Below, piece after piece: positions 10,659 through 20,834 of a DNA stretch of 64,000 nt (position 1 is its first letter; the number at the start of each line of letters is the position of its first letter). Both the position numbers and the translations under genes were made by a program. The notes beneath the pieces were generated by a model. That model was not told where the DNA came from. It saw only the letters and a list, made by a program, of their open reading frames with translations, and searched no databases. Source of the stretch: Chelydra serpentina (Eukaryota > Chordata > Testudines > Chelydridae); assembly GCA_037349315.1 (NCBI GenBank), contig JBAIAC010000027.1, forward strand, positions 21,306,501 through 21,370,500. Direction: 5' to 3'.

Positions 10659-11299
10659 TGTCGCAGAATGGATGGTCCCTCTAAGGACAATGGGCCCAGC
10701 TATCTTGTGTCCTCAGCTGGACCTGATTAGGAATGTGGGGTGGAATCTGGGGCCAATGAAGGCAAAAGGAAATTTGGGTTAGAGAAAACAGCAAAAGCCT
10801 GGGGGTTGGAGAAGGAGGGAGGCCAGGGGAGACTTGCCTGCTGCCCTCCTCAAGCCAAGAAAGCCAAAGGGCTGAAGAAGGCTGAGGGCCAGGGGAGCAG
10901 CAAGGGGGTTGCCTGATGACTTGTCCAAGTTTGAGAACAGACAGTGTGAGAGAGTGCTGGCCCATCTCCTGATGGAGAAAGGACTCTGGGTAGGAAGAGC
11001 AGGGAATTCCTGCTGGACAGAGCAGGGAAGGATTCCAGATAGAAGGGGCTCGGGTGCTCCAGGATAAAAAGCTGACTAGGACTTAAGAATTGGCCTGGGG
11101 CTGGTGGAAGGTCTTGGAGCTGAACAGATGCTGTGTTGATGGGCTGCATTCAAGGACTTGGAGAACTGTTTGAATTGTTGACATTAATAAACCAGCCCAA
11201 GTAGAGGTATTATTGCCCACAAGAAAGCTGCTTGTGAAGTTCTTGAGCGTCCTGAGGAGGAAAAGCTGAGACAGGGCCCCTGCAAATATGCCTGTCACA
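10659..11299 (+). mobile_element. Solo LTR-like element with polyA signal
   Basis: Starts TGTCGCAGAATGGATGG and ends CTGTCACA, with AATAAA in GACATTAATAAACCAGCC near 11184-11195, an LTR-like layout of about 640 bp. I found no clear target duplication (ATCCC before, AGGGA after), so borders are tentative. Confidence 0.45.
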
Positions 11300-11732
11300 A
11301 GGGAGCAATTAGGGATAAAGAGAATCTGTCTGAAGCCTTGTGGCTCTGCGGTTAAGATTGAGTTGAGTTCTGCGCTTAAACAAAGTGTCCGAATCCCTGC
11401 TTTAAAACAAAACTCAGATGAATCTGAACTGTGCAGCCACACAGTTAATTAAATGGAGAAAAATTAGTACTAAAGCAATGATGGCGTCCCGGTCTGTAGC
11501 TAAGGTTGAGTTTTGCACTTCAAGCAGGGAGATTCAGCCTCTGTTAGGTATGCCGCATGCAGCGGATCCTCCCTAACATTAGAGCATTTGCTCTCTGAGT
11601 ATTGAACGAATATCAATAAAACCAATAACATCTCCTTTTGACATGGCTGACCGGCAACAGGACAGTAGCTGTCAGAAACTCGCCATCCTGTTGAATGACC
11701 AGTGCAGAGAGGGAAAGGGCACTCGGGTCTAA

Positions 11733-12037
11733 GGGTATGTCTACACTACCCACCGGATCGACAGGTAGTGATCGATCTATCGGGGATCGATTTATCGTGT
11801 CTAGTGTAGATGCGATAAATCGATCTCCGATTGCTCTGCCGTCGACTCCGGAACTCCACCGCGGTGAGAGGCGGAAGCGGAGTCAATGGGGGAGTGGCAG
11901 CAGTCGACCCCGCACCATGAGGACGCGAGGAAAGTCAACCAAAGATACGTCGACTTCAGCTACACTATTCTCGTAGCTGAAGTTGCGTATCTTAGGTCGA
12001 TCCCATCCCCCACCCCCACCCCCAGTGTAGACCAGGC
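11733..12037. mobile_element. PIF/Harbinger-type MITE with TAA target site
   Basis: A 305-bp element with termini GGGTATGTCTACACT and AGTGTAGACCAGGC (inverted) and TAA directly on both sides (11730-11732, 12038-12040), the 3-bp target duplication expected for PIF/Harbinger. The interior has several ATCGAT-containing inverted segments and no coding capacity. Confidence 0.72.
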
Positions 12038-12276
12038 TAAGAGATTCTGAAAAGGCAAATTATCAGCTACTGGACAGGCTCTCTGGTTTGTTTTCCTGAG
12101 CAAGCTGTTAATTTCTTTTGTGGTTCAGCTGATCTCTAGGGAAGATTTCTGTGCAGGTGACAGGTTTCATTCTGATGCCATTGTAATTTTGCATTTTTTC
12201 CTTCTCAAAGTATAAACCACTTTTAAAAAAAAATCTGATTAAAGAGAGCAGGAGGGGCAGGAGAAAGGGGCAATAC

Positions 12277-12354
12277 CATTCAAGGAAGGTCGATATCCCT
12301 GGCACAGGCTCAGCGTCACCAGGAATCCCAAGAGGGTGATTGCTGGCTTCAGCC
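12277..12354 (-). CDS. MPO: Candidate signal-peptide exon of the peroxidase gene
   Basis: A 78-bp segment after GTGTATCTTTCCAG reads LKPAITLLGFLVTLSLCQGY then RPSLN, a hydrophobic signal-peptide core followed by a small-residue cleavage region (LCQG). It enters and leaves in phase 1; its final G plus GG of exon 7761-7845 makes Gly, so the frame is continuous. Human MPO and EPX have similar leaders (ALAGLLAILATPQPSEG) at this place. Weak points are the poor donor ATG|GTATTG and the missing upstream exon that should supply the initiator Met; I did not find that exon. Confidence 0.5.
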
Positions 12355-13620
12355 CTGGAAAGATACACAAATACACCCGGGTTAGTAGCAATGAAGGGTG
12401 TAAAGGATTCACAGATTTCACCCACCCGTCAAAAGAGATCAACTCCCACAGCTCTGTCTGCCCCTCTCCTCGGTAAGGTTCAACTCCAGGCCAAAATCTC
12501 CTCCCTTTGGATGCAGATGGACTCAGCTCCCAAGACGTGAAGAGTTATTTTCGACCCAGAAGAGAGCCACTGCAGTGGTACATGGCCATCTAACCCTCGG
12601 CTTGTTCATACCACTGCGAGTCAGGTGTAACTCCACCAAAGTCAATGGCGTTACATTGGTATAAAACCACGGGGCGAGGAGCTCGGAGCCCAGTAGGTGA
12701 GCGCCTGCACCTCAGCCCCTCTGCTCCGGTGGGACGTCCCCTTGCTATTATCCGGTGACAACAGCAGAAAAGCTCATTGATGTGTGAAGTCACTTCCACT
12801 GTGTTCAATGGGGTATCCCCCAGGAGCACCTCCTGCGTACGCCCCTCCCTGTCTGCAGGTAACTCTGGTGGGGTGCGGACAGCACAGCGGATCTGGCTGG
12901 GCACAAGGTAAGGGGTCACTGGGGAAGGGTCCGGGAGCAGAGTCCCTCTGCACAGCCAGAGGTAGGGATATTGCTCATGCCCCTCCCTCTGCTGAGATGT
13001 CCACATGGGCACGGGCGCTCCAGGGAGACAGGCTGGAGCTGACTGCCTGAGCCCAGAGGCACGTTCTCCCTGCTCCTGTGGTCCCAGCCTCCCAGGAGCC
13101 AGCGGAATTGGCTGCCCTGGCCCAGGGAGGTGGGGCTGGACGTTCCTCCCAGAGGCAACACGTGGGGTGGTCACGTGCCCCCCCTTTACATTGTGCCTCC
13201 CCACAGTATCAGCAGGCATGAGTCATCTATGCCTGAGACCTTTAAAAGAGCCCAAGTGTCAGGATTACGGTGGGGAGCACACGTAACATCTAAATCCATG
13301 AACTATGCCAGCGATGCTGCTGTTATGGGGAACCCCCTCCAGTTTGGACTGTCAGGAGCAGATGAAGGGCGCTAAATGAGTAGTATTATCGCAGGGCCTG
13401 TAGGCCTCAGCTGGGATCAGCCCCATATAGCGAGAGACAGGCCTTGGTCCACAGACTTTATAAACCAACCAGACAAGAGGGCACAGAGAGATCCGGGGAT
13501 GCAACCAAGATCCCCAGGAGCCTAGAGCAGTTCCAGCAAATGATCCCTGAGTCTTAGTCAGTACAAAATGGCCCTTCTTCTCCACCTAGCCTTCTCTCTG
13601 GCAGGGAGCTGTGTCTCATG
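12355..13620. other. Sequence 5' of the peroxidase gene, no assigned exon
   Basis: This should hold the first peroxidase exon and promoter, or the first intron. A 210-codon minus-strand open frame (12590-13219) has no recognisable domain and biased Pro/Gly/Arg composition, so I treat it as chance. No TATA box or transcription start can be assigned. Confidence 0.4.
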
Positions 13621-14311
13621 GAGTCATATAGTCTAAGGCCAGAAGGGGCCATTGTGATCATCCCGTCTAAAGCACAGCCCACTGGACTACCAAGAACCAA
13701 TTCCTGTTTGAACTAGGGCTGATCTTTTAGAAAAGCACCCAACCTTGATTTAGAAATAGTCAGTGATGGAGAATCCGCCACAACTCCTGGTAAACTGTTC
13801 CAATGGCTGTTAAAAATATTCCCCTCATTTCCAGTCTGAATTTGGCCAGCTTCAATTTCCAGCCATTGGATCATGTGACACCTTTGTCTGCTAGACTGAA
13901 GAGCCCTCTTTTATCACATTTTTCTTCCCCATATAGTTACTTACAATCAGTGATCAAGTCGCCCTGTGACGGTGTACCCCATAAGGCTTTATGGGGAGAT
14001 GCTTATAAATGTAGTATAAAACATATTCCAGTTATAGCATATATACATTTATAAGCATCTCCATCACACACCCCTTAACCTTCTCTTTGTTAAGCTAAAT
14101 AGACTGAACTCCTTGAGTCTATCACCATAGGGCATGATTTACAAGATTTTAATTATTCTTGTGGCTCTTCTCTGAACTTTCTCCAATTTATCAACATCCT
14201 TCTTGAATAGTGGACACCATTCTGAACACAGGATTCCAGCAGCAGTCACACCAGTGCCAAATCCAGAAGTAGAATAACTTCTCTATTTCTATCCAAGATT
14301 CCCTGTGTATA
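13621..14311 (-). mobile_element. Old CR1 fragment, split by an LTR-like insertion
   Basis: Diverged antisense CR1: a tail region (AGTCTAAGGCCAGAAGGGGCC) followed by decayed codons of the RT C-terminus (GACTGAACTCCTTGAGTCTATC, then TTGTGGCTCTTCTCTGAAC and GTGGACACCATTCTGAACAC). It is interrupted at 13965-14068. Confidence 0.75.
13965..14068. mobile_element. Short LTR-like insertion with a 17-bp hairpin
   Basis: 104 bp starting TGTGACGG and ending CATCACA, flanked by CGCCC and CACCC (4/5), inside the old CR1. The inner GGAGATGCTTATAAATG (13996-14012) is perfectly inverted at about 14046-14062, with an AT-rich loop. It is either an internally deleted LTR or a small fold-back element. Confidence 0.5.
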
Positions 14312-15590
14312 CAGCACTAGCCCAGAGGTCCCCAAACTGCGGGGTGAGCCACCTGGGGGGCATGGAGGAACCTATGCAGGGGGCAGGGGGCCAAGCAATC
14401 CCCCACAAGGGATGGGGAGAGAGCGCCATCCAACCCCGCCCTGCCCCCAGCTCTGCTCCGGCCCCACCCCCAGCCATGGCCCCAGCTCCCAGCCCTGCAA
14501 CTGACCCGTCCCCAGCCTCATGGCTCCACACCTTGCCAGGGGCCTAGCTGTCAGCCCTCACTGTGGCCCGGCTGCAGCTCCGTTCCTGGCCTCACCACTG
14601 TCCCCAGGCTCGGCCCCTGGTCGTGGCTCTGGCCACAGCCCCAGACCCACTCCCCGGTTGCCAGGTGTCCAGTTTTCTACCAGAATGCCTGGTCAAAAAG
14701 GGACCCTGGCGGCTCCAGTCAGCACTGCTGACCACGCCGTTAAATGTCCAGTCAACAGCTCAGCAGGTCTAAGGCAGGCTCCCTACCTCCCGTGGTTCTG
14801 CGCGGGCGGGTGACCAGATGTCCCGATTTTATAGGGACAGTCCTGATATTTGGGGCTTTTTCTTATATAGGCTCCTATTACCCCCACCCGATATCCCGAT
14901 TTTTCACATTTGCTGTCTGGTCACCCTACGCGCGGCTCCCAGAAGCAGTGGCATGTCCCCCCTCCGGCTCCTACACATAAAGGAAGCGTGGGGATGCTGC
15001 TCGCTGCTCAGTAGCTCCCATTGGCCGGGAACTGCAACCAATGGGAGCTGCAGGGGCAGTGCCTGCAGACAGAGTAGCGTGCAGAGCCGCCTGGCCACAC
15101 CTCCGCGTAGGAGCTGGAGGGGGGACATGCCGCTGCTTACAGAAGCTGTTTGAGGTAAGCCTCTCCCCGTGCCCCAACTCCCTGCCCCAACCCTGACCCC
15201 CCCCCTCCCGCCTTCCAAACCCCTCAGTCCCAGCCCGGAGCACCCTCCTTCACCCTAAATCCTTCATCCCCAGCCCCAAACCAAAGCCCTTGCCCCCAGC
15301 CAGAGCCCTCACCATCACCCCTGCACCCCACCACCCTGCCCCAGCCTGGTGAAAATGAGCGAGGGAGTGAGGGTGGGGAGAGGAAGCAACAGAGGGAGGG
15401 GGGATGGAGTGAGAGGGGGCAGGGCCTCAGAGAAGGGGCAGGGCCTCAAAGGAGGGACGGGGCAGGGGATAGGGCAAGGGTGTTTGGTTTTGTGTGAGTA
15501 GAAAGTTGGCAACTCTAGGCAGCAGCAGCAGCCCCAGCCTCAGCCCCCTCACTCCTGTCTGTGCCTGCCCTCCCCCGGCCCTGGCCCTGG
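14312..15590. repeat. GC-rich interspersed repeat(s) with nested MITE
   Basis: A C-rich block beginning AGGTCCCCAAACTGCGGGG. From about 14660 it has strong similarity to the repeat at 50450-51241 (shared CAGTCAGCACTGCTGACC, CCTCCGGCTCCTA, CCAATGGGAGCTG and long runs of GCCCCAGCCC...CCTCATCCCCAGC). It is interrupted by the MITE at 14807-14927. Open frames here are low-complexity Pro/Ala/Ser strings with no domain, so no gene is called. Confidence 0.6.
14807..14927. mobile_element. Small hAT-like MITE
   Basis: About 121 bp with inverted ends GGGTGACCAGATGTCCCGAT and (right) ATCCCGATTTTTCACATT...GTCTGGTCACCC. The GCGCGG flanks read CTGCGCGG and ACGCGCGG (6/8). The other copy of the host repeat, at 50.5 kb, lacks it, giving an empty-site comparison. 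The TGACCA terminus resembles that of the autonomous hAT at 45748-48550 (TAGGCTGACCATA). Confidence 0.7.
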
Positions 15591-15605
15591 CCCTGGCGGG
15601 AGGGC

Positions 15606-15789
15606 ATAGAATCATAGAATATCAGGGTTGGAAGGGACCTTAGGAGGTCATCTAGTCCAACCCCCTGCTCAAAGCAGGACCAAGCCCCAATTTTTGCCCC
15701 AGATCCCTAAATGGCCCCCTCAAGGATTGAACTCACAACCCTGGGTTTAGCAGGCCAATGCTCAAACCACTGAGCTATCCCTCCCCCCC
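15606..15789 (-). mobile_element. Turtle tRNA-derived SINE (Cry type)
   Basis: Antisense copy: CR1-like tail first (ATAGAATCATAGAATATCAGG), then GGCCCCCTCAAGGATTGAAC and the tRNA-like head ending CACTGAGCTATCCCTCCCCC. Complete apart from small substitutions. Confidence 0.94.
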
Positions 15790-17170
15790 CACTAATTTGC
15801 TCTAATTTACTCTGTGCTGCAACTGCTCCCTATGGAGCCATCCAGCATCAGAGACTATCTGGAGCAGTGGGCTCTGGTCACACCTCCACCTTCCCTCAGA
15901 TCACCCCCCAGCAGGCCCCTGGGCCTGGGGCTGAGCCAAGAGAGGTGTAGGGCCATGCTGCCCTCCCTGCACCAAGGCTGCAGAGTCAGTATACAAGAAT
16001 CTCTGTGGAGGTCACGTCAGGTCAGTGATGGTTCCAGACACAAGCAATGTACACAGCTATGGTTGGAAGCTGTGTGTAGCACGGGGTTGCCAACTTTCAT
16101 GCTGTTTGTTGCTTTTCCTAGCCCCCAGCTCCCTAGTCATGTGATTATCTGAGACTCTCAGCTGTCATCTGAGGTAGAAAAAGTGTAAATTTGTACGCTA
16201 ATTGTTGTCGAGAAAAGCTTGAAAACACGACAAGAGTGCAAAATAAAGCTTCGGAATTAGAAGCCAAAGGCATATTCATATTTTAAGCCAATCTCATGAT
16301 TTCTGAAGCTTGATGCATGAATCCTGCATGGTCTGGGTTGGCAGCATGGGTGATACCTGCAGCGGGTCGGGAATTTTCTGATTAAACATTTTTTTCACCC
16401 CAAAATGTTGATGTGTGGAAAGTGAAACTGTTTGCAAAACAGCTTCAAGCCTGAGAAAACACCTGTCTTAAAAAAAAAAAAGATTAAAAAAAAGGCTTGC
16501 AATCGTCAGAATGGAAAGTTTCCGGTTTTTGAGTCAAAATGACTTTTCACTTTAAAATTTAAATAAACTTACACTAAAAAAGGTGGTTTTATTAAAGGAA
16601 AGAGGCCAAATCAAGACAAAACGTTTCAGAATTATAAAAATAAAATGTCTCTGTCGACCCAAACCCAATTTTTTTTCTTATTTTTTGGTATTGGAACATT
16701 TTCAAGCTTTTGATCTTTGTCACAGATCAGGCCAGGAAAAAATGTCAAAATCTTGAGAATGCTCCTTTCCCGCCCAGCCCCCATCACGGTGTTTAATTCT
16801 CCTGCAGCGGCTGCTCCAGGCTGGTGAGGCTCTTCCAACACACCTAGAGGACAGGCCCTGGGTTGGGGGGGACAGGCCTGGCAGTCTCACAAGCACAACA
16901 ATGGATGAAAGGAAAACGCAACCAAGCAACTCAGATCTCTGACTGCTTCCCTGTGCCCCATCCCCAACAATGAAACAGCAGATCCCTGAGACAGTGCCTG
17001 GTTCAGCTGAACACCTGCTGCCCAGGCAACCAAGTGTTACTACCAGACAGAGCCCATTGGACACACAGCAGAGCCGGTACCCAGCACTAGCAGGTCACAC
17101 GCAGCAGAGGCTGCCGCATAGTGCGAAGCACCAGTAGCAGGGACGTAACTGAGTGTTCCACAAGCAGCTC
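15790..17170. other. Intergenic sequence, no assigned gene
   Basis: Between the SINE and the minisatellite. I see A-rich and T-rich tracts (16465-16495, 16670-16690) and text such as TCAAAATGACTTTTCACTTT typical of old fold-back repeats, but no defined borders, exon or RNA gene. Confidence 0.4.
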
Positions 17171-18488
17171 CCTGCACACCCTCCTAACAACCGTGTGCAC
17201 CCTGCACACCCTCCTAACAACCGTGTGCACCCTGCACACCCTCCTAACAACCATGTGCTCCCTGCACACCCTCCTAACAACCGTGTGCTCCCTGCACACC
17301 CTCCTAACAACCGTGTGCACCCTGCACACCCTCCTAACAACCGTGTGCTCCCTGCTCACCCTCCTAACAACCGTGTGCTCCCTGCTCACCCTCCTAACAA
17401 CCGTGTGCTCCCTGCACACCCTCCTAACAACCGTGTGCACTCCCTGCTCACCCTCCTAACCACCGTGTGCTCCCTGCACACCCTCCTAACAACCGTGTGC
17501 ACCCTGCACACCCTCCTAACAACCGTGTGCTCCCTGCACACCCTCCTAACAACCGTGCGCTCCCTGCTCACCCTCCTAACAACCGTGCGCTCCCTGCACA
17601 CCCTCCTAACAACCGTGCGCTCCCTGCACACCCTCCTAACCACCGTGCGCTCCCTGCACACCCTCCTAACCACCGTGCGCACCCTGCACACCCTCCTAAC
17701 AACCGTGCGCACCCTGCACACCCTCCTAACAACCGTGTGCACCCTGCATACCCTCCTAACAACCGTGCGCTCCCTGCACACCCTCCTAACAACCGTGCGC
17801 TCCCTGCACACCCTCCTAACGACCGTGTGCTCCCTGCACACCCTCCTAACGACCGTGTGCTCCCTGCTCACCCTCCTAACGACCGTGTGCTCCCTGCACA
17901 CCCTCCTAACGACCGTGTGCTCCCTGCTCACCCTCCTAACGACCGTGTGCTCCCTGCACACCCTCCCAACGACCGTGTGCTCCCTGCACACCCTCCCAAC
18001 GACCGTGTGCTCCCTGCTCACCCTCCTAACAACCGTGTGCACCCTGCACACCCTCCTTAACAACCGTGTGCTCCCTGCACACCCTCCTAACAACCGTGTG
18101 CATCCTGCACACCCTCCTAACAACCGTGCGCTCCCTGCACACCCTCCTAACAACCGTGCGCTCCCTGCACACCCTCCTAACAACCGTGCGCACCCTGCAC
18201 ACCCTCCTAACAACCGTGCGCACCCTGCACACCCTCCTAACAACCGTGCGCACCCTGCACACCCTCCTAACAACCGTGCACTCCCTGCACACCCTCCTAA
18301 CAACTGTGCGCACCCTGCACACCCTCCTAACAACCGTGCACTCCCTGCACACCCTCCTAACAACTGTGCGCACCCTGCACACCCTCCTAACAACCGTGTG
18401 CTCCCTGCACACCCTCCTAACAACCGTGTGCACCCTGCACACCCTCCTAACCACCGTGTGCTCCCTGCACACCCTCCTAACAACCGTG
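17171..18488. repeat. 30-bp minisatellite, about 44 units
   Basis: Tandem array of a 30-bp unit (CCTGCACACCCTCCTAACAA + CCGTGTGCTC) over 1.32 kb with only two length changes (+2 near 17440, +1 near 18056). Variant positions cluster: GACCGTG units occur together at 17820-18009, and a 60-bp dimer pattern repeats at 18271-18390. Because the unit is a multiple of three and four of its six frames lack stops, it creates spurious long open frames on both strands (549 codons plus, 460 codons minus). These are not genes. Confidence 0.97.
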
Positions 18489-19871
18489 CTGTTTTAGCAG
18501 CAGTTCTGCTCAAACACCGACAAGCATTAAACCTGAAGCATCTCACCTGCCATCTTCTGTTCCTCTTCCCATGGCAGCCTGGACCCCCTGCACTTTTATC
18601 TCCAGGCAGGGGCAGCTCCTGCTGGGCGGGACCGGCCAGCCTGTGGGAAACGCCCAGTTGGCATGAATTGGGCAGGGCCAAGAAAACGCTCTGCCCACTT
18701 CTTGCCACCGCCCAACCCCTCATCCCGAAAGCACCAAGGCTAAGGGGCCGTGTCACGGGTGCCACCAGAGAAGGCGAAACAACCAGAGCCTACCCATGAG
18801 TCTGAAGGGGCAGCTCCACCCCTCACCCCTATGCCTAGCTGGGGGGAGCCTAGTGCTAAAGCCGTGATTCTGTCACTTCTCAGGGAAAGCCTGGCCTGAA
18901 TGTTAGGGTGGTTTTAGTGGCAGAGTTGAGGGGCTGGGACAACCCCAGGGGCTGTCTGGCATTTGCCGTCCCATTAGTTCTGTTAATCCCTCACTGCTGT
19001 TCCTGACTCTCTATGCTTTATGCTCTAAGTGCCCTTCCTCCGCTGCTGGACCTAGCCCTGTCCTTCCTCAGCGCCACACTCTTGGTTCTTGGCTTCCTAC
19101 TAATATAATGTATTATTCCTGCACTAGCCTAAAACGTTCTTCATCGTCTCACAGGCGGCGTTAGACCGGGTGCTTTAGCAAAATCCACCGTAAAATCAGC
19201 TCATGGCAAGATAAAGCCTGAAGTTCCCTGTGTGTTACCACAGCTGACTTACACAACCATGACCGTTCTTACGCAAACCTGCAGAGCTGGCAGATGGTTC
19301 AAGCTGTTATCTGTGCATTTGCTCTGTGGTCTCCCACCACTTGCCCTTTGTAAGAAGATCAATCTTTAGAAGATGCCGCTGACAAGCGTGTTGGCGGCCT
19401 CTGCTGATATATGTGTTACGCAATGAATAACTACTTCGCTCATATGGCAGTTGGAAAGCAATGGGCTGGAATTGTAACTGAATTTTGAGATTCAAAAGCC
19501 AATCTGATGCTGCTGGAGTATCCAGGTGGATTCCCCCTTGGGCCACCACTGTAAGTGTGAATGTGACCATTGAAGAACTTATTAAACCACTAAAAACCAG
19601 TGCCTGGTCTCATGAGAACTGGATCTGCTGGGGGAGATTTTGTCTCTTAAAAACTCCTGTCCATGCCCAATGTGGACTTCTTCCAGGAGCTGCCCACAGA
19701 ACAACGCTCTGCAGGAGCAGGCAGCTGAGATTCCCTGGCACCTGTCTGCCAAACATCACCTTGAGCCGCCCCAGAGCCCCCGCTGCTGCCATTTCCACCA
19801 AAACGGAATAAGTACTGAGCCAGGCTGAGGTGACACCAGGAAATGTGGCAACACTCCCAGAGCAGCAATTT
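18489..19871. other. Intergenic sequence, no assigned gene
   Basis: Sequence between the minisatellite and the next SINE. No exon, RNA gene or definable mobile element recognised. Confidence 0.45.
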
Positions 19872-20047
19872 GGGGGTGGGATAGCTCAGTGGTTTGAGCG
19901 TTGGCCTGCTAAACCCAGGGTTGTGAGTTCAATCCTTGAGGGGGCCATTTAGGGATCTGGGGCAAAAATTGGGGATTGGTCCTGCTTTGAGCAGGGGGTT
20001 GGACTAGATGACCTCTTAAGGTCCCTTCCAACCCTGAGATTCTATAA
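19872..20047 (+). mobile_element. Turtle tRNA-derived SINE (Cry type)
   Basis: tRNA-like head GGGATAGCTCAGTGGTTTG, B box GGTTGTGAGTTCAATCC, body GAGGGGGCCATTTAGGGATC and CR1-like tail ending GAGATTCTATAAC. Confidence 0.94.
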
Positions 20048-20834
20048 CTTCTCGTCTAGCCCTAGGGGACTCCCTGGTCTCACGAACTGAAGCAATGCTC
20101 ATGGGAACGTCAGGCTTTAAACATTCTAGACACCCCAACAATACAGACAGACCCTCAATGCAGCTGGGAAAAACCAGAATGGTGTTTCTAGTTGTGGTCT
20201 GTGTGTGTCCCTTGGTGAAGGCGGATACCCATGCTGAGATATCCCCAAGCTGGGAGGAGGAGGAGAGCACCGCTGGACTAGCCTGCGCCTCTTCACCATC
20301 GTGGTTTGGATGCCAGACCATTTAGATGAGCAATACTTTGAATATGGCACCAAACTACAAACCATGGCCAGGGTCCCGCAACTGTTCTTCACTAACAAAT
20401 GCTGCACAACAACCATCTGTAACCCGCTGGCTGTGTGCGCTGATTCACAGACAGCAAACTCTCAGCTCTGACAGATTTCTCCTAAGTATGATTATTTATT
20501 ATTGCTTCTTCAGCACCCACCGTATTCAAGGGACACGTTAGACATGCTCCCTGCCTCAAGGAGCTTACAGCCTACACAAGCTCCAGACAGACGCAGAGCC
20601 ACCAAGTTATGTGCAGGACCATGCCAGATATTTGATGCAATTTTTTCAATCTAATTTGTATATTTCCAAATAATTTGCATAAAACAATAAACTTCAGCTT
20701 AAAAGGACATGGGAATTTAGTGCTGGTGAAAGGCTCTGGCTTAACAGCCCTGGTGAATCAGTCTTTACTTACCGGGCAACAGCAGAGCATGTTTCCCACA
20801 CACACTGACATGTCATCCTGCTTCTTCTAGGGGG
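20048..20834. other. Intergenic sequence, no assigned gene
   Basis: Contains a plus-strand frame near 20178 with a hydrophobic leader-like start (MVFLVVVCVCPLVKA) but no continuation or splice context that I can support. Nothing else is recognised. Confidence 0.4.

Noticed and set aside
12590..13219. 210-codon minus-strand open frame upstream of the peroxidase gene
   Set aside because: GC-rich, no domain, includes text that looks like ordinary non-coding DNA, and starts far from any peroxidase-like sequence.
14289..15615. Several Pro/Ala-rich open frames
   Set aside because: All fall in the GC-rich repeat shared with 50450-51241; composition explains them.
17171..18488. CRISPR-like tandem array
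   Set aside because: The genome is a vertebrate's, the units are head-to-tail without unique spacers, and there are no cas genes. It is a minisatellite.
17153..18799. 549-codon plus-strand and 460-codon minus-strand open frames with decapeptide repeats
   Set aside because: They are produced by the 30-bp minisatellite, whose unit lacks stops in four frames. No conserved flanking domain, signal or splice structure supports a protein.
1313..20047. tRNA genes at the GATAGCTCAGTGG heads
   Set aside because: All four are heads of Cry-type SINEs followed by the CR1-like tail; they are not stand-alone tRNA genes.
20178..20325. Leader-like MVFLVVVCVCPLVKA frame
   Set aside because: Hydrophobic start only; no downstream exon, homology or promoter evidence.
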